64,000 nucleotides of DNA from Bradyrhizobium sp. B097 (GCF_038957035.1 NZ_CP152412.1:5390501-5454500); one strand, 5' to 3'; counted from the first letter of the stretch, positions 1-9,514 are shown. The notes: a model not told the origin generated them from the letters alone. Numbers and translations: made by a program.

Positions 1-15
1 CGAGATCGAGGCCGT

Positions 16-57
16 GCATCCTTCGAGGCTCGCTCCGCTCGCACCTCAGGATGACGG
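16..57. repeat. Dispersed intergenic repeat, family A
   Basis: This stretch matches, in inverted orientation, the left part of the long inverted repeat at 4818-4919: both carry CATCCTTCGAGG followed by a CGCTCCGCTCG palindrome and a CTCAGGATGACGG end. It is intergenic, downstream of pssA. I recognise it as a common type of bradyrhizobial dispersed palindromic repeat; that assignment is from memory and was not searched. Confidence 0.7.
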
Positions 58-75
58 GTCAATCAGTGGGCGCGT

Positions 76-957
76 TCAATGCAGATGCGTCGGACGATCG
101 TCGTTGTCAGCATCCGCGACCGGCGCTGCATAGGGAGCCGCAGCCGATGCCGGCGAGGTCACACTTGCGCCGTGCGTCTGGGCCGCAAGCTGGCGCTCCT
201 GGTCGCGGTAGGACTTCCAGCCCCAGGGCAGGCTGATCAAATAAGCGACCGAACCCGCCGAGAGGATGTGCCAGGGATAGCCGATCAGCAGCGCAACGAA
301 GAACACCACCGAGACGAACACCGGCAGCACCATCTCCGGCGGCACGCGCATCTTCACAGTCTTGCCGGAGAACACCGGCAGCCGCGACACCATCAGGAAG
401 GCGATCAGGAGCGTGTAGAACGCCGTCAGCGTCGCCGGCGGCATCGGCACACCGAGGAAGGCGAGATAGATCGGCAGCAGCACGGTGATCGCGCCGGCCG
501 GTGCCGGCACGCCGGTAAAGTAATTCGCGGCGAAAGCCGGCTTGTTCGGATCGTCGATCGAGGCATTGAAGCGCGCCAGCCGCAGGCCGCCGGAGATCGC
601 GAACACCATCGCGGCGATCCAGCCGCCATTGTTCAATTCATGCAGCTGCCAGAAATACAGGATCAGGCCCGGCGCGACGCCGAAATTGACGAAGTCGGCG
701 AGGCTATCGAGCTCGGCGCCGAATTTCGACTGGCCCTTGATCATGCGGGCGACGCGGCCGTCGATGCCGTCGAGGATCGCGGCGAACACGATGGCGGCGA
801 CCGCCAGCTCCATCCGCCCTTCCGTCGACAGCCGGATCGCGGTCAGGCCGGCGCAGATCGCCAGCAGCGTGATCATGTTGGGCACGAGCATCCGCACCGG
901 GATCGGGCGGAACCGGCGGCGGCGAGACTCGGTGGAGTTGGGATCAAAGGGCATCAT
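76..957 (-). CDS. pssA: CDP-diacylglycerol--serine O-phosphatidyltransferase
   Basis: Makes phosphatidylserine from CDP-diacylglycerol and serine in the inner membrane, the step before Psd in phosphatidylethanolamine synthesis. With the start at 957 the protein has 293 residues. It shows the complete CDP-alcohol phosphotransferase motif DGx2ARx8Gx3Dx3D (D66, G67, A70, R71, G80, D84, D88) and several hydrophobic helices, with a basic N-terminus (SRRRRFRPIP). An in-frame TTG/ATG start six codons upstream is possible, but the MMPFDP start is more typical. It lies downstream of psd on the same strand, separated by a repeat-bearing spacer, so the two probably form a phospholipid operon. The Ala/Pro-rich C-terminus is not conserved. 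Confidence 0.93.
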   Translation of the reverse strand: MMPFDPNSTESRRRRFRPIPVRMLVPNMITLLAICAGLTAIRLSTEGRMELAVAAIVFAAILDGIDGRVARMIKGQSKFGAELDSLADFVNFGVAPGLILYFWQLHELNNGGWIAAMVFAISGGLRLARFNASIDDPNKPAFAANYFTGVPAPAGAITVLLPIYLAFLGVPMPPATLTAFYTLLIAFLMVSRLPVFSGKTVKMRVPPEMVLPVFVSVVFFVALLIGYPWHILSAGSVAYLISLPWGWKSYRDQERQLAAQTHGASVTSPASAAAPYAAPVADADNDDRPTHLH

Positions 958-1018
958 GGTCTTGCAATATAGCAAGCATGGCCCGGCTCCGCCATTGGCG
1001 CCGGAACCAGCTGGTTAA

Positions 1019-1116
1019 AGCGTTTTCCAGCGAAGTGGATACCGGTTCGCGTTAAGAAAACGCGTCAAAATGGAAATCTGGAGCTCCCGTTCCGATTCCG
1101 AGCGGAACGGGAGCTC
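1019..1116. repeat. Intergenic repeat with 14-bp hairpin between psd and pssA
   Basis: The spacer carries a segment typical of Bradyrhizobium/Rhodopseudomonas genomes (GGATACCGGTTCGCG followed by AAGAAAACGCGTCAAA) and ends in a perfect hairpin, with arms 1081-1094 and 1103-1116. There is no T-run on either side, so I read it as a mobile palindromic repeat rather than a classical terminator. It could still stabilise or process the psd-pssA transcript. Confidence 0.65.
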
Positions 1117-1134
1117 CGGCCTGCCGAAACAGCG

Positions 1135-1833
1135 TTAATCGGCGCGGTAGGTGCGGCCCGGGTCGGCGTTGCGGAAATCCGCAAGAATCGTCTCGCCGGC
1201 AACCGCGGTCTGCCCCTCGGAGACCAGGGCCTTGGTGCCCTCGGGCAGGTAGACGTCGAGCCGCGAGCCGAAGCGGATCAGGCCGAAGCGTTCGCCCGCG
1301 CCGATCGACTGGCCTTCCTTGACGAAGCAGACGATGCGGCGCGCCACGAGGCCGGCGATCTGGACCACGCCGATGCGGCCATTGGCGCCGGAGATCACCA
1401 GCGAGTTGCGCTCATTGTCCTCGCTCGCCTTGTCGAGCTCGGCATTGATGAAGGCGCCGGGCCGGTAGGCGATACGGTCGATGCGGCCGGCAACCGGGCT
1501 GCGGTTCACGTGGCAGTTGAACACGCTCATGAACACCGAGACCCGCGGCAGCGGCTTGTCGCCGAGGCCAAGCTCGGCCGGCGGCAGCGCCTGCACCACC
1601 ATGGAGACGCGGCCATCGGCCGGCGACACGACGATGCCGTCGCGCAGCGGCGTCACGCGGACGGGATCGCGGAAGAACAGCGCGCACCAGACCGTGAGCA
1701 GCGTCCCGATCCAGCCCAGCGGGGTCCAGATCCAGAACAGGATCAGGCTCGCCAGGGCGAAGCCACCGATGAACGGATAGCCCTCTGGGTGGATCGGCGG
1801 GATCTGCGCGCGGATGGAATTGGCGATCGACAT
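1135..1833 (-). CDS. psd: Phosphatidylserine decarboxylase, short type
   Basis: Decarboxylates phosphatidylserine to phosphatidylethanolamine. The 232-residue length fits the short bacterial/archaeal class of the PSD family. A hydrophobic N-terminal stretch (about residues 20-52) anchors it to the membrane. The self-cleavage Gly-Ser that generates the pyruvoyl group is visible as FGS at G189-S190, followed by RLDVYLPEG, and the conserved FNCHVNRSP segment lies at 105-113. It is upstream of pssA on the same strand, so consecutive steps of one pathway are adjacent. Family assignment is firm; operon structure is inferred. Confidence 0.93.
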   Translation of the reverse strand: MSIANSIRAQIPPIHPEGYPFIGGFALASLILFWIWTPLGWIGTLLTVWCALFFRDPVRVTPLRDGIVVSPADGRVSMVVQALPPAELGLGDKPLPRVSVFMSVFNCHVNRSPVAGRIDRIAYRPGAFINAELDKASEDNERNSLVISGANGRIGVVQIAGLVARRIVCFVKEGQSIGAGERFGLIRFGSRLDVYLPEGTKALVSEGQTAVAGETILADFRNADPGRTYRAD

Positions 1834-1876
1834 CAGAGCTCGCTTGCGTTTCCCCGCCCTGTTTGGCGGGAGAGGC

Positions 1877-1979
1877 CTAAAGCGCGATGAGATTAGGTCG
1901 AAGCGTCATCGCGCTTTAGTTCATTGTTTAAGCATGATCTTTTCGGAAAACCGCTTCGCACTTTTCCGGATCATGCCCT
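1877..1979. repeat. Double palindromic repeat between the ABC exporter and psd
   Basis: Two hairpins lie side by side: AAAGCGCGATGA at 1879 pairs with TCATCGCGCTTT ending at 1917, and GCATGATC at 1932 pairs with GATCATGC ending at 1976, around a GGAAAACCGCTTCGCAC core. The second half is a very common alphaproteobacterial intergenic repeat. It fills most of the gap between the two genes, so transcription of psd must start in or just after it, or read through it. Confidence 0.65.
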
Positions 1980-1986
1980 AAATCGA

Positions 1987-3975
1987 CTATTCCGCGGCGG
2001 TCGGCAAGGGTTTCTCACCCGCGTCAGGGGTGGATTCCTCCGAGGAATCGGTGACCACGGGCGGCAGGCGATTCGGCGCGCCGCCGTCGTCATCGACCTG
2101 GGCGAGCCGTTCGCGGGCCTCCTCGGCCTCGCGCTGCCGGTTCCACATGCTGGCATAGAGACCGCCCGAGGCCAAAAGCCGCGCGTGGGTGCCGCGCTCG
2201 GCGATCCGGCCCTGGTCCAGCACGATGATCTCGTCGGCGCCGACGATGGTCGACAGCCGGTGCGCGATCACCAGCGAGGTGCGGTTGCGCGAGACCCGCT
2301 CCAGCGCGCCCTGGATCTCGTGCTCGGTGTGGCTGTCGAGCGCCGAGGTCGCTTCATCCAGCACCAGGATCGGCGGCGCCTTCAAGACGGTGCGCGCGAT
2401 CGCGACGCGCTGCTTCTCGCCGCCGGAGAGTTTCAGGCCGCGCTCGCCGACCTGCGTCTCGTAACCCTGCGGCGACATCCGGATGAAGCCGTCGATCTGC
2501 GCCAGCCGCGCCGCCTCCTCCACCTCATCATCGCCGGCATCCCAGCGGCCATAGCGGATGTTGTAGCGGATGGTGTCGTTGAACAGCACGGTGTCCTGCG
2601 GCACCATGCCGATCGCCGACCGCAGCGAGGTCTGCGTCACATTCTTGATGTCCTGGCCGTCGATCAGGATGCGGCCGCTCGAGACATCGTAGAGCCGGAA
2701 CAGCAGCCGCGAGATCGTCGACTTGCCGGCGCCGGAGGGACCGACGATCGCGACCGTCTTGCCGGCCGGCACCTCGAAGCTCAGGCCTTTCAGGATCTGG
2801 CGGTCGGGCTCGTAGGCGAAGCGGACATCCTCGAAGCGCACGCTGCCTGTGGACACCACGAGCGGCTTGGCGCCCGGCACATCCTTCACCTCGGGGTCGC
2901 GCGCCAGCACGTCGAACATCTTCTCGATGTCGATGATCGCCTGCTTGATCTCGCGATACACCATGCCCATGAAGTTCAGCGGCTGGTAGAGCTGGATCAT
3001 CATCGAATTGATCAGCACGAAATCGCCGACGGTGTGGGTGCCGTTGCGGATGCCGAATGCGCACATCAGCATGGTCGCGGTCAGGCCCGCGGTGAAGATG
3101 ATCGCCTGCCCGGTGTTGAGCACGGCGAGCGAGGTGTAGGTCTTCACGCTGGCCTGCTCGTAGCGCTCCATCGAGCGGTCGTAGCGCCTGGCCTCGCGCT
3201 CCTCGGCGCCGAAATACTTCACCGTCTCGTAGTTGAGCAGCGAGTCGATAGCCTTGGTGTTCGCCTCGGTATCGGAATCGTTCATCTTGCGGCGGATCTC
3301 GATCCGCCACTCGGTCGCGATGTAGGTGTAGTACATGAACACGACGACCGTGATCAGCACCGCGAGCACGTAGCGCCAGTCGAACTGCCAGAGCAGCACC
3401 GCCGCCAGCAGCGCGACCTCGACGATGGTCGGGATCAGCTGCAGGATCACCATCCGCACGATGGTCTCGATGCCGGAGCGGCCGCGCTCCAGCACGCGGG
3501 TCAGGCCGCCGGTCTTGCGCTCGAGATGGAAGCGCAGCGACAGCTCGTGCATGTGCACGAAGGTGATGTAGGCGAGCCGCCGCACCGCATGCATCGCGAC
3601 GCGGGCGAAGATGCCATCGCGCCACTGCGTCAGCACCGCCATGATGATGCGCACCGCGCCGTAGCTGATCGTCATCAGCACCGGCGAGGCGATTAGCCAG
3701 ACCATCCAGTTCGAGGCCGCGACCGGCGCCGAACCCGTGCCGTTCAGCGCATCGATCGCCCATTTGAACGTGAACGGCACCGACAGCGTCGCGAGCTTGG
3801 CGAACAGCAGCAGCACCACCGACCAGATCACGCGCATCTTCAAATCGGCGCGATCGCCGGGCCAGATGTAGGGCCAGAGATGAACGAGAGTGCCGAGCAG
3901 CGTCCCCCTCTCGGCGGCGGGCGCCGTGGCCGTGGGCTGATCGGCCGCGGTCACAGTCTGTTGCGGCGGCACCAT
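1987..3975 (-). CDS. ABC transporter, Atm1/heavy-metal exporter type (fused permease-ATPase)
   Basis: A half-transporter of 662 residues: an N-terminal ABC transmembrane domain (about 45-345) with several predicted helices, then a nucleotide-binding domain. Walker A is GPSGAGKS (412-419), the signature LSGGE (516-520) and Walker B ILVLDEA (536-542). The NYETVKYFGAEERE segment at 248-261 is characteristic of the Atm1/HMT1 branch, whose members export glutathione-linked sulfur or metal species as homodimers. Substrate cannot be read from sequence. The C-terminus (about 610-662) is charged and low-complexity. ATG start at 3975; the neighbours do not suggest an operon partner. Confidence 0.9.
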   Translation of the reverse strand: MVPPQQTVTAADQPTATAPAAERGTLLGTLVHLWPYIWPGDRADLKMRVIWSVVLLLFAKLATLSVPFTFKWAIDALNGTGSAPVAASNWMVWLIASPVLMTISYGAVRIIMAVLTQWRDGIFARVAMHAVRRLAYITFVHMHELSLRFHLERKTGGLTRVLERGRSGIETIVRMVILQLIPTIVEVALLAAVLLWQFDWRYVLAVLITVVVFMYYTYIATEWRIEIRRKMNDSDTEANTKAIDSLLNYETVKYFGAEEREARRYDRSMERYEQASVKTYTSLAVLNTGQAIIFTAGLTATMLMCAFGIRNGTHTVGDFVLINSMMIQLYQPLNFMGMVYREIKQAIIDIEKMFDVLARDPEVKDVPGAKPLVVSTGSVRFEDVRFAYEPDRQILKGLSFEVPAGKTVAIVGPSGAGKSTISRLLFRLYDVSSGRILIDGQDIKNVTQTSLRSAIGMVPQDTVLFNDTIRYNIRYGRWDAGDDEVEEAARLAQIDGFIRMSPQGYETQVGERGLKLSGGEKQRVAIARTVLKAPPILVLDEATSALDSHTEHEIQGALERVSRNRTSLVIAHRLSTIVGADEIIVLDQGRIAERGTHARLLASGGLYASMWNRQREAEEARERLAQVDDDGGAPNRLPPVVTDSSEESTPDAGEKPLPTAAE

Positions 3976-4188
3976 CAGGAGCCCGCTCGCGACGTCATGG
4001 CGCGGCAGTCCGCGGCCACATCTTTTCCACGATTTGCCATTGTGCCCGTCATATAGATCGTTTCAACGTGGCGTACAGGCTTATGGCGAAAATTGTTCGC
4101 GATTCGCGGGAATTTACGAGATTTTTTGGCCCTCAATGCCCATATGCGAGTCTTGACCCTGTTTACGCTGCAGTGCCACAAGGATCGT

Positions 4189-4794
4189 ATGAACCAAATC
4201 AAGACTGTCTGTGTTTATTGCGGCTCCGGCCCCGGTAACAATCCCCGTTTCGTTGAAGCTGCCATCGCGCTCGGCAAGGCCTTTGCCGAAAACAACGTGC
4301 GCCTGGTGTACGGGGGCGGCTCGATCGGCCTGATGGGCGCGGTCGCCAAATCCACCCTCGATCATGGCGGCTCCGTCACCGGCATCATTCCGGAATTCCT
4401 GCGGGCGCGCGAGAATGCGCTGACCTCGGTTCAGGAGATGATCGTCACCCCTGACATGCATGAGCGCAAGCGGCTGATGTTCGAGCGCTCGGATGCGTTC
4501 GTCGCACTGCCCGGCGGCATCGGCACGCTGGAGGAGTTGGTCGAGCAGCTGACCTGGCAGCAGCTCGGCCGTCACTCCAAGCCGATCCTGCTCGCCAACA
4601 TCGATGGTTTCTGGGAACCCCTGCTCTCGCTGCTGAGCCACATGCGCACGACCGAGTTCATCCGCGCGACGCTGCCGATCAACGTGCTGATGGCCGACCG
4701 CGTCGACGACATTTTGCCGCGGCTGCGCTCCGCGGTGGCCGGCAAGCCCGCGGCCGCGAAGGAGCTCGCCCCCGAAGTGGCGCGGCGGCTCTGA
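4189..4794 (+). CDS. LOG/TIGR00730-family Rossmann-fold protein
   Basis: A 201-residue protein of the LOG family, whose characterised members are cytokinin riboside 5'-monophosphate phosphoribohydrolases (release of free base from nucleoside monophosphate). Visible motifs are the nucleotide-binding GGGSIGLMG (42-50), MHERKRLMF (90-98) and PGGIGTLEE (108-116). I chose the ATG at 4189 because AAGGA lies about 6 bases upstream and homologues start with a similar short lead; the upstream in-frame extension is not conserved in character. Whether a bacterium like this uses it for cytokinin release or nucleotide salvage cannot be told here. Confidence 0.9.
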   Translation: MNQIKTVCVYCGSGPGNNPRFVEAAIALGKAFAENNVRLVYGGGSIGLMGAVAKSTLDHGGSVTGIIPEFLRARENALTSVQEMIVTPDMHERKRLMFERSDAFVALPGGIGTLEELVEQLTWQQLGRHSKPILLANIDGFWEPLLSLLSHMRTTEFIRATLPINVLMADRVDDILPRLRSAVAGKPAAAKELAPEVARRL

Positions 4795-4817
4795 TCGTTC
4801 GAGCGCGCGAATCCATC

Positions 4818-4919
4818 CCGTCATCCTGAGGTGCGAGCGGAGCGAGCCTCGAAGAATGAACGGCCCGGCCGCTGGCCGTGCATCCTTCGAGACGCGCTAC
4901 GCGCTCCTCAGGATGACGG
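4818..4919. repeat. Long inverted repeat, family A
   Basis: A palindromic element: CCGTCATCCTGAGG at the left end and CCTCAGGATGACGG at the right end, with inner GAGCGGAGCGAGC and ACGCGCTACGCG palindromes. The left half recurs inverted at 16-57. It lies between the convergent LOG and VOC genes, where it could also act as a bidirectional transcription barrier. Confidence 0.75.
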
Positions 4920-4948
4920 ATTGAGAGCGGCGCTCGTCCTAGTCCCAA

Positions 4949-5326
4949 TCACTCGCTCGGAAACGTCACGGCCTCGATGCGGTTGCCGTCGGGATCGAGC
5001 ACGAAGGCGGCGTAGTAGCGCACGCGGTCGTGCGGGCGCAGGCCCGGGGCGCCGTCGGAGAGGCCGCCTGAAGCCAGCGCGGCGGCGTGGAACGCATCGA
5101 CCTCGGCGGTGGTCTTCGCGCGCAGGCAGATATGGGTGCCGCTCTCATGCGCGACCTGCGCCATCGTGGCGCGGAGATTGATCCAGAATTCGGGATAGGC
5201 CTTGCCGAAGCCGATCGTCGCCGGCCGCGTGACGAGGCGGCTCAGGCCAAGCGCGGCCAGCGTCGGCTCATAGAACCGCGCGGCGCGCTCGAGATCGCGG
5301 ACGCCGACGGAGACGTGGTCGATCAT
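4949..5326 (-). CDS. VOC-superfamily protein (glyoxalase/bleomycin-resistance fold)
   Basis: A 125-residue single vicinal-oxygen-chelate domain: it opens with IDHVSVGVRDLERAARFYEPTLAALG and ends with DPDGNRIEAVTF, the paired beta-alpha-beta-beta-beta signatures of the family. Potential metal ligands are H4 and the C-terminal glutamate in GNRIEAV. The start at 5326 gives the canonical M-I-D-H opening; the longer frame upstream has no family character. The substrate is unknown; the family includes glyoxalases, dioxygenases and resistance proteins. It stands alone between convergent genes and cimA. Confidence 0.8.
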   Translation of the reverse strand: MIDHVSVGVRDLERAARFYEPTLAALGLSRLVTRPATIGFGKAYPEFWINLRATMAQVAHESGTHICLRAKTTAEVDAFHAAALASGGLSDGAPGLRPHDRVRYYAAFVLDPDGNRIEAVTFPSE

Positions 5327-5396
5327 GGGCCTACCCTTCCCGGTTGTCGTTCCGGGTTCGGTCCAGCGGACCGCCCCGGAATGACGGATCAATCAC

Positions 5397-6995
5397 TCAC
5401 GCCTGCGCGCCCGACTTCACCAGCTTGTAGAACACCGAATCCATCAGCGCCTGGAACGAGGCGTCGATGATATTCGGCGAGACGCCGACGGTGGTCCAGC
5501 TCTCGCCGGTCTCGTCCTCGCTTTCGATCAGCACGCGCGTGACCGCCTCGGTGCCGCCATTGAGGATACGCACGCGATAGTCGATCAGCTTCAAGCCATC
5601 GATGTATTTCTGGTACTTGCCGAGGTCCTTGCGCAGCGCCACGTCGAGCGCATTGACCGGACCGTTGCCCTCGGCGGCCGAGATCAGCCGCTCGCCGTCG
5701 ACATCGACCTTCACCACCGCGAGCGCCACCGTGACGCGCTGGCCGTTGGCGTTATAGCGCTGCTCGACATTGACGTCGAACTGCTCGACCTTGAAATATT
5801 CCGGCACCTTGCCGAGCGTGCGACGCGCCAACAGGTCGAACGAGGCATTCGCCGATTCATAGGCAAATCCCGCGGCCTCGCGCTCCTTCAGCTCCTCGAC
5901 CAGGCGCGTCAGCCGCGGATCGCCCTTGTCATAGACGATGCCGGCGCGGTCGAGCTCGGCTATCACATTGGAGCGGCCGGCCTGATCCGAGACCAGCACC
6001 TTGCGGTGATTGCCGACGGAATCCGGCAGCACGTGCTCATAGGTCTGCGGATCCTTCATGACTGCGGAGGCATGGATGCCGGTCTTGGTGACGAAGGCGC
6101 TCTCGCCGACGTAGGCGGCATGGCGGTTCGGCGCCCGGTTCAGCATGTCGTCGAGCGTGCGCGACACCTTCATCAGCGTCGCCATCTTCTCCGTGGTGAC
6201 GCCGATCTCGAACTTGTCGGCAAACTCCTGCTTCAGCTTCAGGGTCGGGATCAGCGAGCAGAGATTGGCGTTGCCACAGCGCTCGCCGAGGCCGTTGAGC
6301 GTGCCCTGGATCTGCCGCGCGCCCGCCCGCACCGCGGCGAGCGAATTGGCCACCGCCTGCTCGGTGTCGTTATGGGCGTGAATACCGACATGAGCGCCGG
6401 GCACCTGCTTGACGACATCGCCGACGATGGTCTCGATCTCGTGCGGCATGGTGCCACCATTGGTGTCGCACAGCACCACCCAGCGCGCTCCCGCCTCATA
6501 GGCCGCAATGGCGCAGGCAAGGGCATAGTCGCGGTCCTCCTTGTAGCCGTCGAAGAAATGCTCGCAGTCGACCATCACCTCGCGGCCGAGCGCCTTCGCG
6601 GCCGCGACGCTGTCGCGGATCGAGGCGAGGTTCTCCTCGTTGGTGGTCTCGAGCGCGACCCGGACCTGGTAGGAGGAGGATTTTGCGACGAAGCAGATCG
6701 CGTCCGCCTTGGCCTCGAGGATACCTGCGAGCCCGGGATCGTTCGACGCCGAACGGCCCGGCCGCCGCGTCATGCCGAACGCGGTGAAGCGCGCGTGGTC
6801 GAACGCAGGCTTCTTGCTGAAGAACTCGGTGTCGGTCGGATTGGCGCCGGGATAGCCGCCCTCGACATAGTCGATGCCGAGCGCGTCGAGCATGCCGGCG
6901 ATCACCTGCTTGTCCTGCAGCGTGAAGTCGACGCCGTTGGTCTGCGCACCGTCGCGCAGCGTGGTGTCGAACAGATAGAGGCGCTCGCGGCTCAT
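5397..6995 (-). CDS. cimA: (R)-citramalate synthase
   Basis: Condenses pyruvate and acetyl-CoA to citramalate, feeding 2-oxobutyrate and isoleucine synthesis without threonine deaminase. The 532-residue length matches CimA of the TIGR00977 type: an HMGL-like TIM barrel opening with LYLFDTTLRDGAQ (6-18), the metal-binding HAHN, the NGLGERCGNAN loop, and a C-terminal LeuA-type allosteric domain (about 400-525). 2-Isopropylmalate synthase is the main alternative, but the LYLFDTTLRDGAQTNGVDF start favours citramalate synthase. The ATG at 6995 overlaps the upstream acetyltransferase stop by four bases (ATGA), so translation is probably coupled. Confidence 0.88.
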   Translation of the reverse strand: MSRERLYLFDTTLRDGAQTNGVDFTLQDKQVIAGMLDALGIDYVEGGYPGANPTDTEFFSKKPAFDHARFTAFGMTRRPGRSASNDPGLAGILEAKADAICFVAKSSSYQVRVALETTNEENLASIRDSVAAAKALGREVMVDCEHFFDGYKEDRDYALACAIAAYEAGARWVVLCDTNGGTMPHEIETIVGDVVKQVPGAHVGIHAHNDTEQAVANSLAAVRAGARQIQGTLNGLGERCGNANLCSLIPTLKLKQEFADKFEIGVTTEKMATLMKVSRTLDDMLNRAPNRHAAYVGESAFVTKTGIHASAVMKDPQTYEHVLPDSVGNHRKVLVSDQAGRSNVIAELDRAGIVYDKGDPRLTRLVEELKEREAAGFAYESANASFDLLARRTLGKVPEYFKVEQFDVNVEQRYNANGQRVTVALAVVKVDVDGERLISAAEGNGPVNALDVALRKDLGKYQKYIDGLKLIDYRVRILNGGTEAVTRVLIESEDETGESWTTVGVSPNIIDASFQALMDSVFYKLVKSGAQA

Positions 6996-7498
6996 GCGTG
7001 GCCTCCGGGCACGGCAACGCCGTCGAGCGTCTTCTGCATCGTGGTGTTGGCGAGCCATTCGTCGTTGACGGTGATCGTATTGCGCTGCTGCGCGACGTAG
7101 CCGCGCTTGCGGAAGAATTCGAGCGCAGTGTCGCTGGCATCGACCTTGAGAGCCTTGGTGCCGCGGGCACTCGCGATCCTCTCCAGCGCATCGCACAGCG
7201 CGCTGCCTGCACCCTGCCCGACCGCGCTCGGATGCACATAGAGCATGTCGATGTGATCGGCCCCCTTCAGCGAGGCGAAGCCGACCGGCGCGCCCTGCAA
7301 TGTCGCGATCAGGGTCAGCTGGCCGGCGAGCTTCTTGCCGAAGGCCTCCTCGTCGTCGGCGGCCATCGCCCAGGCTTCCTGCTGCGCCTCGCTGTAGTCG
7401 TCGCCGGTCAGGTCCATGATCGACGCCGCGAAGATCGCCGCCAGCAGCGGCGCGTCGTCAGGCAGATAGGGACGCAATGCGGGTGCGGATCGGCTCAT
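6992..7498 (-). CDS. GNAT-family N-acetyltransferase
   Basis: A 168-residue Gcn5-related acetyltransferase. The acetyl-CoA-binding region is recognisable around [20 protein letters not shown] (motif A, with the Q/R-x-x-G-x-G/A pattern as GQGAGS), followed by [11 protein letters not shown], the family's motif B. It is sandwiched between cysS and cimA with four-base overlaps on both sides, so it is the middle gene of a translationally coupled operon. The acceptor is unknown. The neighbours suggest an amino-acid-related substrate, but that is only inference. Confidence 0.85.
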   Translation of the reverse strand: MSRSAPALRPYLPDDAPLLAAIFAASIMDLTGDDYSEAQQEAWAMAADDEEAFGKKLAGQLTLIATLQGAPVGFASLKGADHIDMLYVHPSAVGQGAGSALCDALERIASARGTKALKVDASDTALEFFRKRGYVAQQRNTITVNDEWLANTTMQKTLDGVAVPGGHA

Positions 7499-8910
7499 CG
7501 CGCGACCTCCCAGGTCGTGATCGGCTTTCCTTCGGCATCCTTGCCGTCCTTGATCGCCACGCCCATCGCGGCGAGCTGATCGCGGATCCGATCGGATTCC
7601 TTGAAGTCCTTGCGCGCACGCGCCGCGGTGCGCTCGGCGATCAGCGCCTCGACCGCGGCAACATCGACGCCACTGGCTTGCTCCTTGCGACCCTTCCACG
7701 CCGCCGCGCTCTCCGACAGGAAGCCGAGGAGCCGCAGCGAACCGGCAAATTCCTTGCGGCTTGCTTCATTGCTCGCGGCAGCATTGCGCAAGCTGTGCAG
7801 CACGGCCATGGCCTGCGCCGTGTTGAGATCGTCGTAGAGCGCCTCGACCATCGCCGGCGACGGCGCTCCGGACTCGGCGTCGGCCGCGACCGCATACCAG
7901 TCGTCGAGCGTCCTTGCGGCTTCTTCCGCGCTCTTCAGCGTCCAGTCGAGCGGCGACCGGTAATGCGTCCTGAGCATGCTGAGACGCAGCACCTCGCCCG
8001 GCCAATCGGCCAGCAGATCGCGGATCGTGAAGAAGTTGCCGAGCGACTTCGACATCTTCTCGCTTTCGATCTGCAGGAAGCCGTTGTGCATCCAGACATT
8101 GGCCATGCGGTCGGTATGGAACGCGCAGCAGGTCTGCGCGAGCTCGTTCTCATGGTGCGGGAACACCAGGTCGATGCCGCCGCCATGGATGTCGAACTTC
8201 TCACCCAGATGCTTCCAGGCCATCGCCGAGCACTCGATGTGCCAGCCGGGCCGGCCCTCGACGGCAATGCCAGCCGGTGACGGCCAGGACGGCTCGCCCG
8301 GCTTCGACGGCTTCCACAGCACGAAGTCGGTGTTGTCGCGCTTGTAGGGCGCAACATCGACGCGGGCGCCCGCGATCATCTCGTCGAGCGAGCGCTTCGA
8401 CAGCGCGCCGTAGCGCGGCAGCGTGGAGTTAGCCGCGTTCATCGCCTGCGGCGAAAACAGCACGTGATCCTCGGCGACATAGGCAAAGCCGCCGGCGACC
8501 AGCTTCTCGATGATCGCGCGCATCTCCGGGATGTGCTCGGTGGCGCGCGGCTGCACGGTCGGCGGCAAGCAGCCCAGCGCAGAGACATCGTCCTGGTACT
8601 GCTGATAGGTCTGCTCGGTGACCTTGCGGATCGCCTCGTTCAGCGGCACGCCGGGATAGTCCCGCGCGGCGCGCACGTTGATCTTGTCGTCGACGTCCGT
8701 GATGTTGCGGACATAGGTGACGTGACCTGTGCCATAGCGATGGCGCAGCGCGCGGAACAGCACGTCAAAGACAACAGCCGCCCGGCCGTTGCCGATATGC
8801 GCGAAGTCGTAGACCGTCGGTCCGCAGGCATACATGCGGACGTTATCGGCATCGAGCGGCACGAACGGCCGCTTCTCCCGGGTCAGCGTATCGTAGAGGC
8901 GCAAATCCAT
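7495..8910 (-). CDS. cysS: Cysteinyl-tRNA synthetase
   Basis: Charges tRNA-Cys. The 471-residue class I synthetase shows the HIGH-type motif HIGN (38-41), KMSKS (285-289) and the zinc ligands that also recognise cysteine: C29, C227, H252 and E256, spaced as in the family. The C-terminal half holds the helical anticodon-binding domain and ends at TTWEVAR. It is the first gene of the cysS-GNAT-cimA operon; its stop overlaps the next start by four bases. Confidence 0.96.
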   Translation of the reverse strand: MDLRLYDTLTREKRPFVPLDADNVRMYACGPTVYDFAHIGNGRAAVVFDVLFRALRHRYGTGHVTYVRNITDVDDKINVRAARDYPGVPLNEAIRKVTEQTYQQYQDDVSALGCLPPTVQPRATEHIPEMRAIIEKLVAGGFAYVAEDHVLFSPQAMNAANSTLPRYGALSKRSLDEMIAGARVDVAPYKRDNTDFVLWKPSKPGEPSWPSPAGIAVEGRPGWHIECSAMAWKHLGEKFDIHGGGIDLVFPHHENELAQTCCAFHTDRMANVWMHNGFLQIESEKMSKSLGNFFTIRDLLADWPGEVLRLSMLRTHYRSPLDWTLKSAEEAARTLDDWYAVAADAESGAPSPAMVEALYDDLNTAQAMAVLHSLRNAAASNEASRKEFAGSLRLLGFLSESAAAWKGRKEQASGVDVAAVEALIAERTAARARKDFKESDRIRDQLAAMGVAIKDGKDAEGKPITTWEVAR

Positions 8911-9205
8911 GGGTACCCATCCCTTGCGGCCGGGCGTCCAGTGATCTCAGGGTGATTGAGAAAAGACGGCCTCAGCCAGCGAATCGCTAGCTCATAATCT
9001 CGCGGCAAATGCTGCAGATGGCGAGGTGGCCGTTCATGGTTCCATCGTGTCTCACGGCCCCCTGATCGCGTCAAGGGGCTGTTTTCGGGCGTTATGCAGC
9101 CCGCGCCGCACCGAAATCACGCCAACGCCCTCATGGTTAATCATTATTAAGGAATTGGGCGTACGGGAGGGCCTGCGGATTCCCCGCCGTTTTCACTGGT
9201 GCACC

Positions 9206-9514
9206 ATGCGGCCCATTTCATCATTAATTGCCTCTACGTTCGTCCTTGTCTCCTCGGCCGCCTTGGCCGACAGCCGCGTTTTCATCGTCGCCAACCAGGC
9301 CGACGGATACGGCATCGATCAGTGCCTCGCCCACGGCGACCGCTGCGGCGCGTCCGCCGCCCGCGCTTACTGCCGGTCACGCGATTTTGCGCAGGCCACC
9401 AGTTACCGGCGCGTCGATCCCGACGAGATCACCGGCGCGGTTCCGCACGCCGCCAATGAGACATGTACCGGCAACAGCTGCGGCGAATACGTCGCCATCA
9501 CCTGCCAACGCTGA
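9206..9514 (+). CDS. Small secreted six-cysteine protein, unknown function
   Basis: A 102-residue protein with a clear signal peptide (MRPISSLIASTFVLVSSAALADS, cleavage predicted after ALA). The mature part is about 80 residues and has six cysteines (CLAHGDRC, AYC, ETC, NSC, ITC), enough for three disulfides in the periplasm. The RVFIVANQADGYGIDQCL opening and alternating pattern resemble small periplasmic proteins of Bradyrhizobium annotated as hypothetical. The ATG at 9206 is chosen because the signal peptide starts there. I do not recognise a named domain. Confidence 0.75.
   Translation: MRPISSLIASTFVLVSSAALADSRVFIVANQADGYGIDQCLAHGDRCGASAARAYCRSRDFAQATSYRRVDPDEITGAVPHAANETCTGNSCGEYVAITCQR

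Noticed and set aside
1924..3696. Long open frame antisense to the ABC exporter
   Set aside because: It is a GC-rich shadow of the exporter gene on the other strand: composition is His/Arg/Asp-heavy, with no family resemblance, no ribosome site and no signal.
9137..9150. TTAA-N6-TTAA before the six-cysteine protein
   Set aside because: The spacer is six bases rather than seven, so it does not meet the CtrA full-site consensus; I did not count it with the two exact sites.
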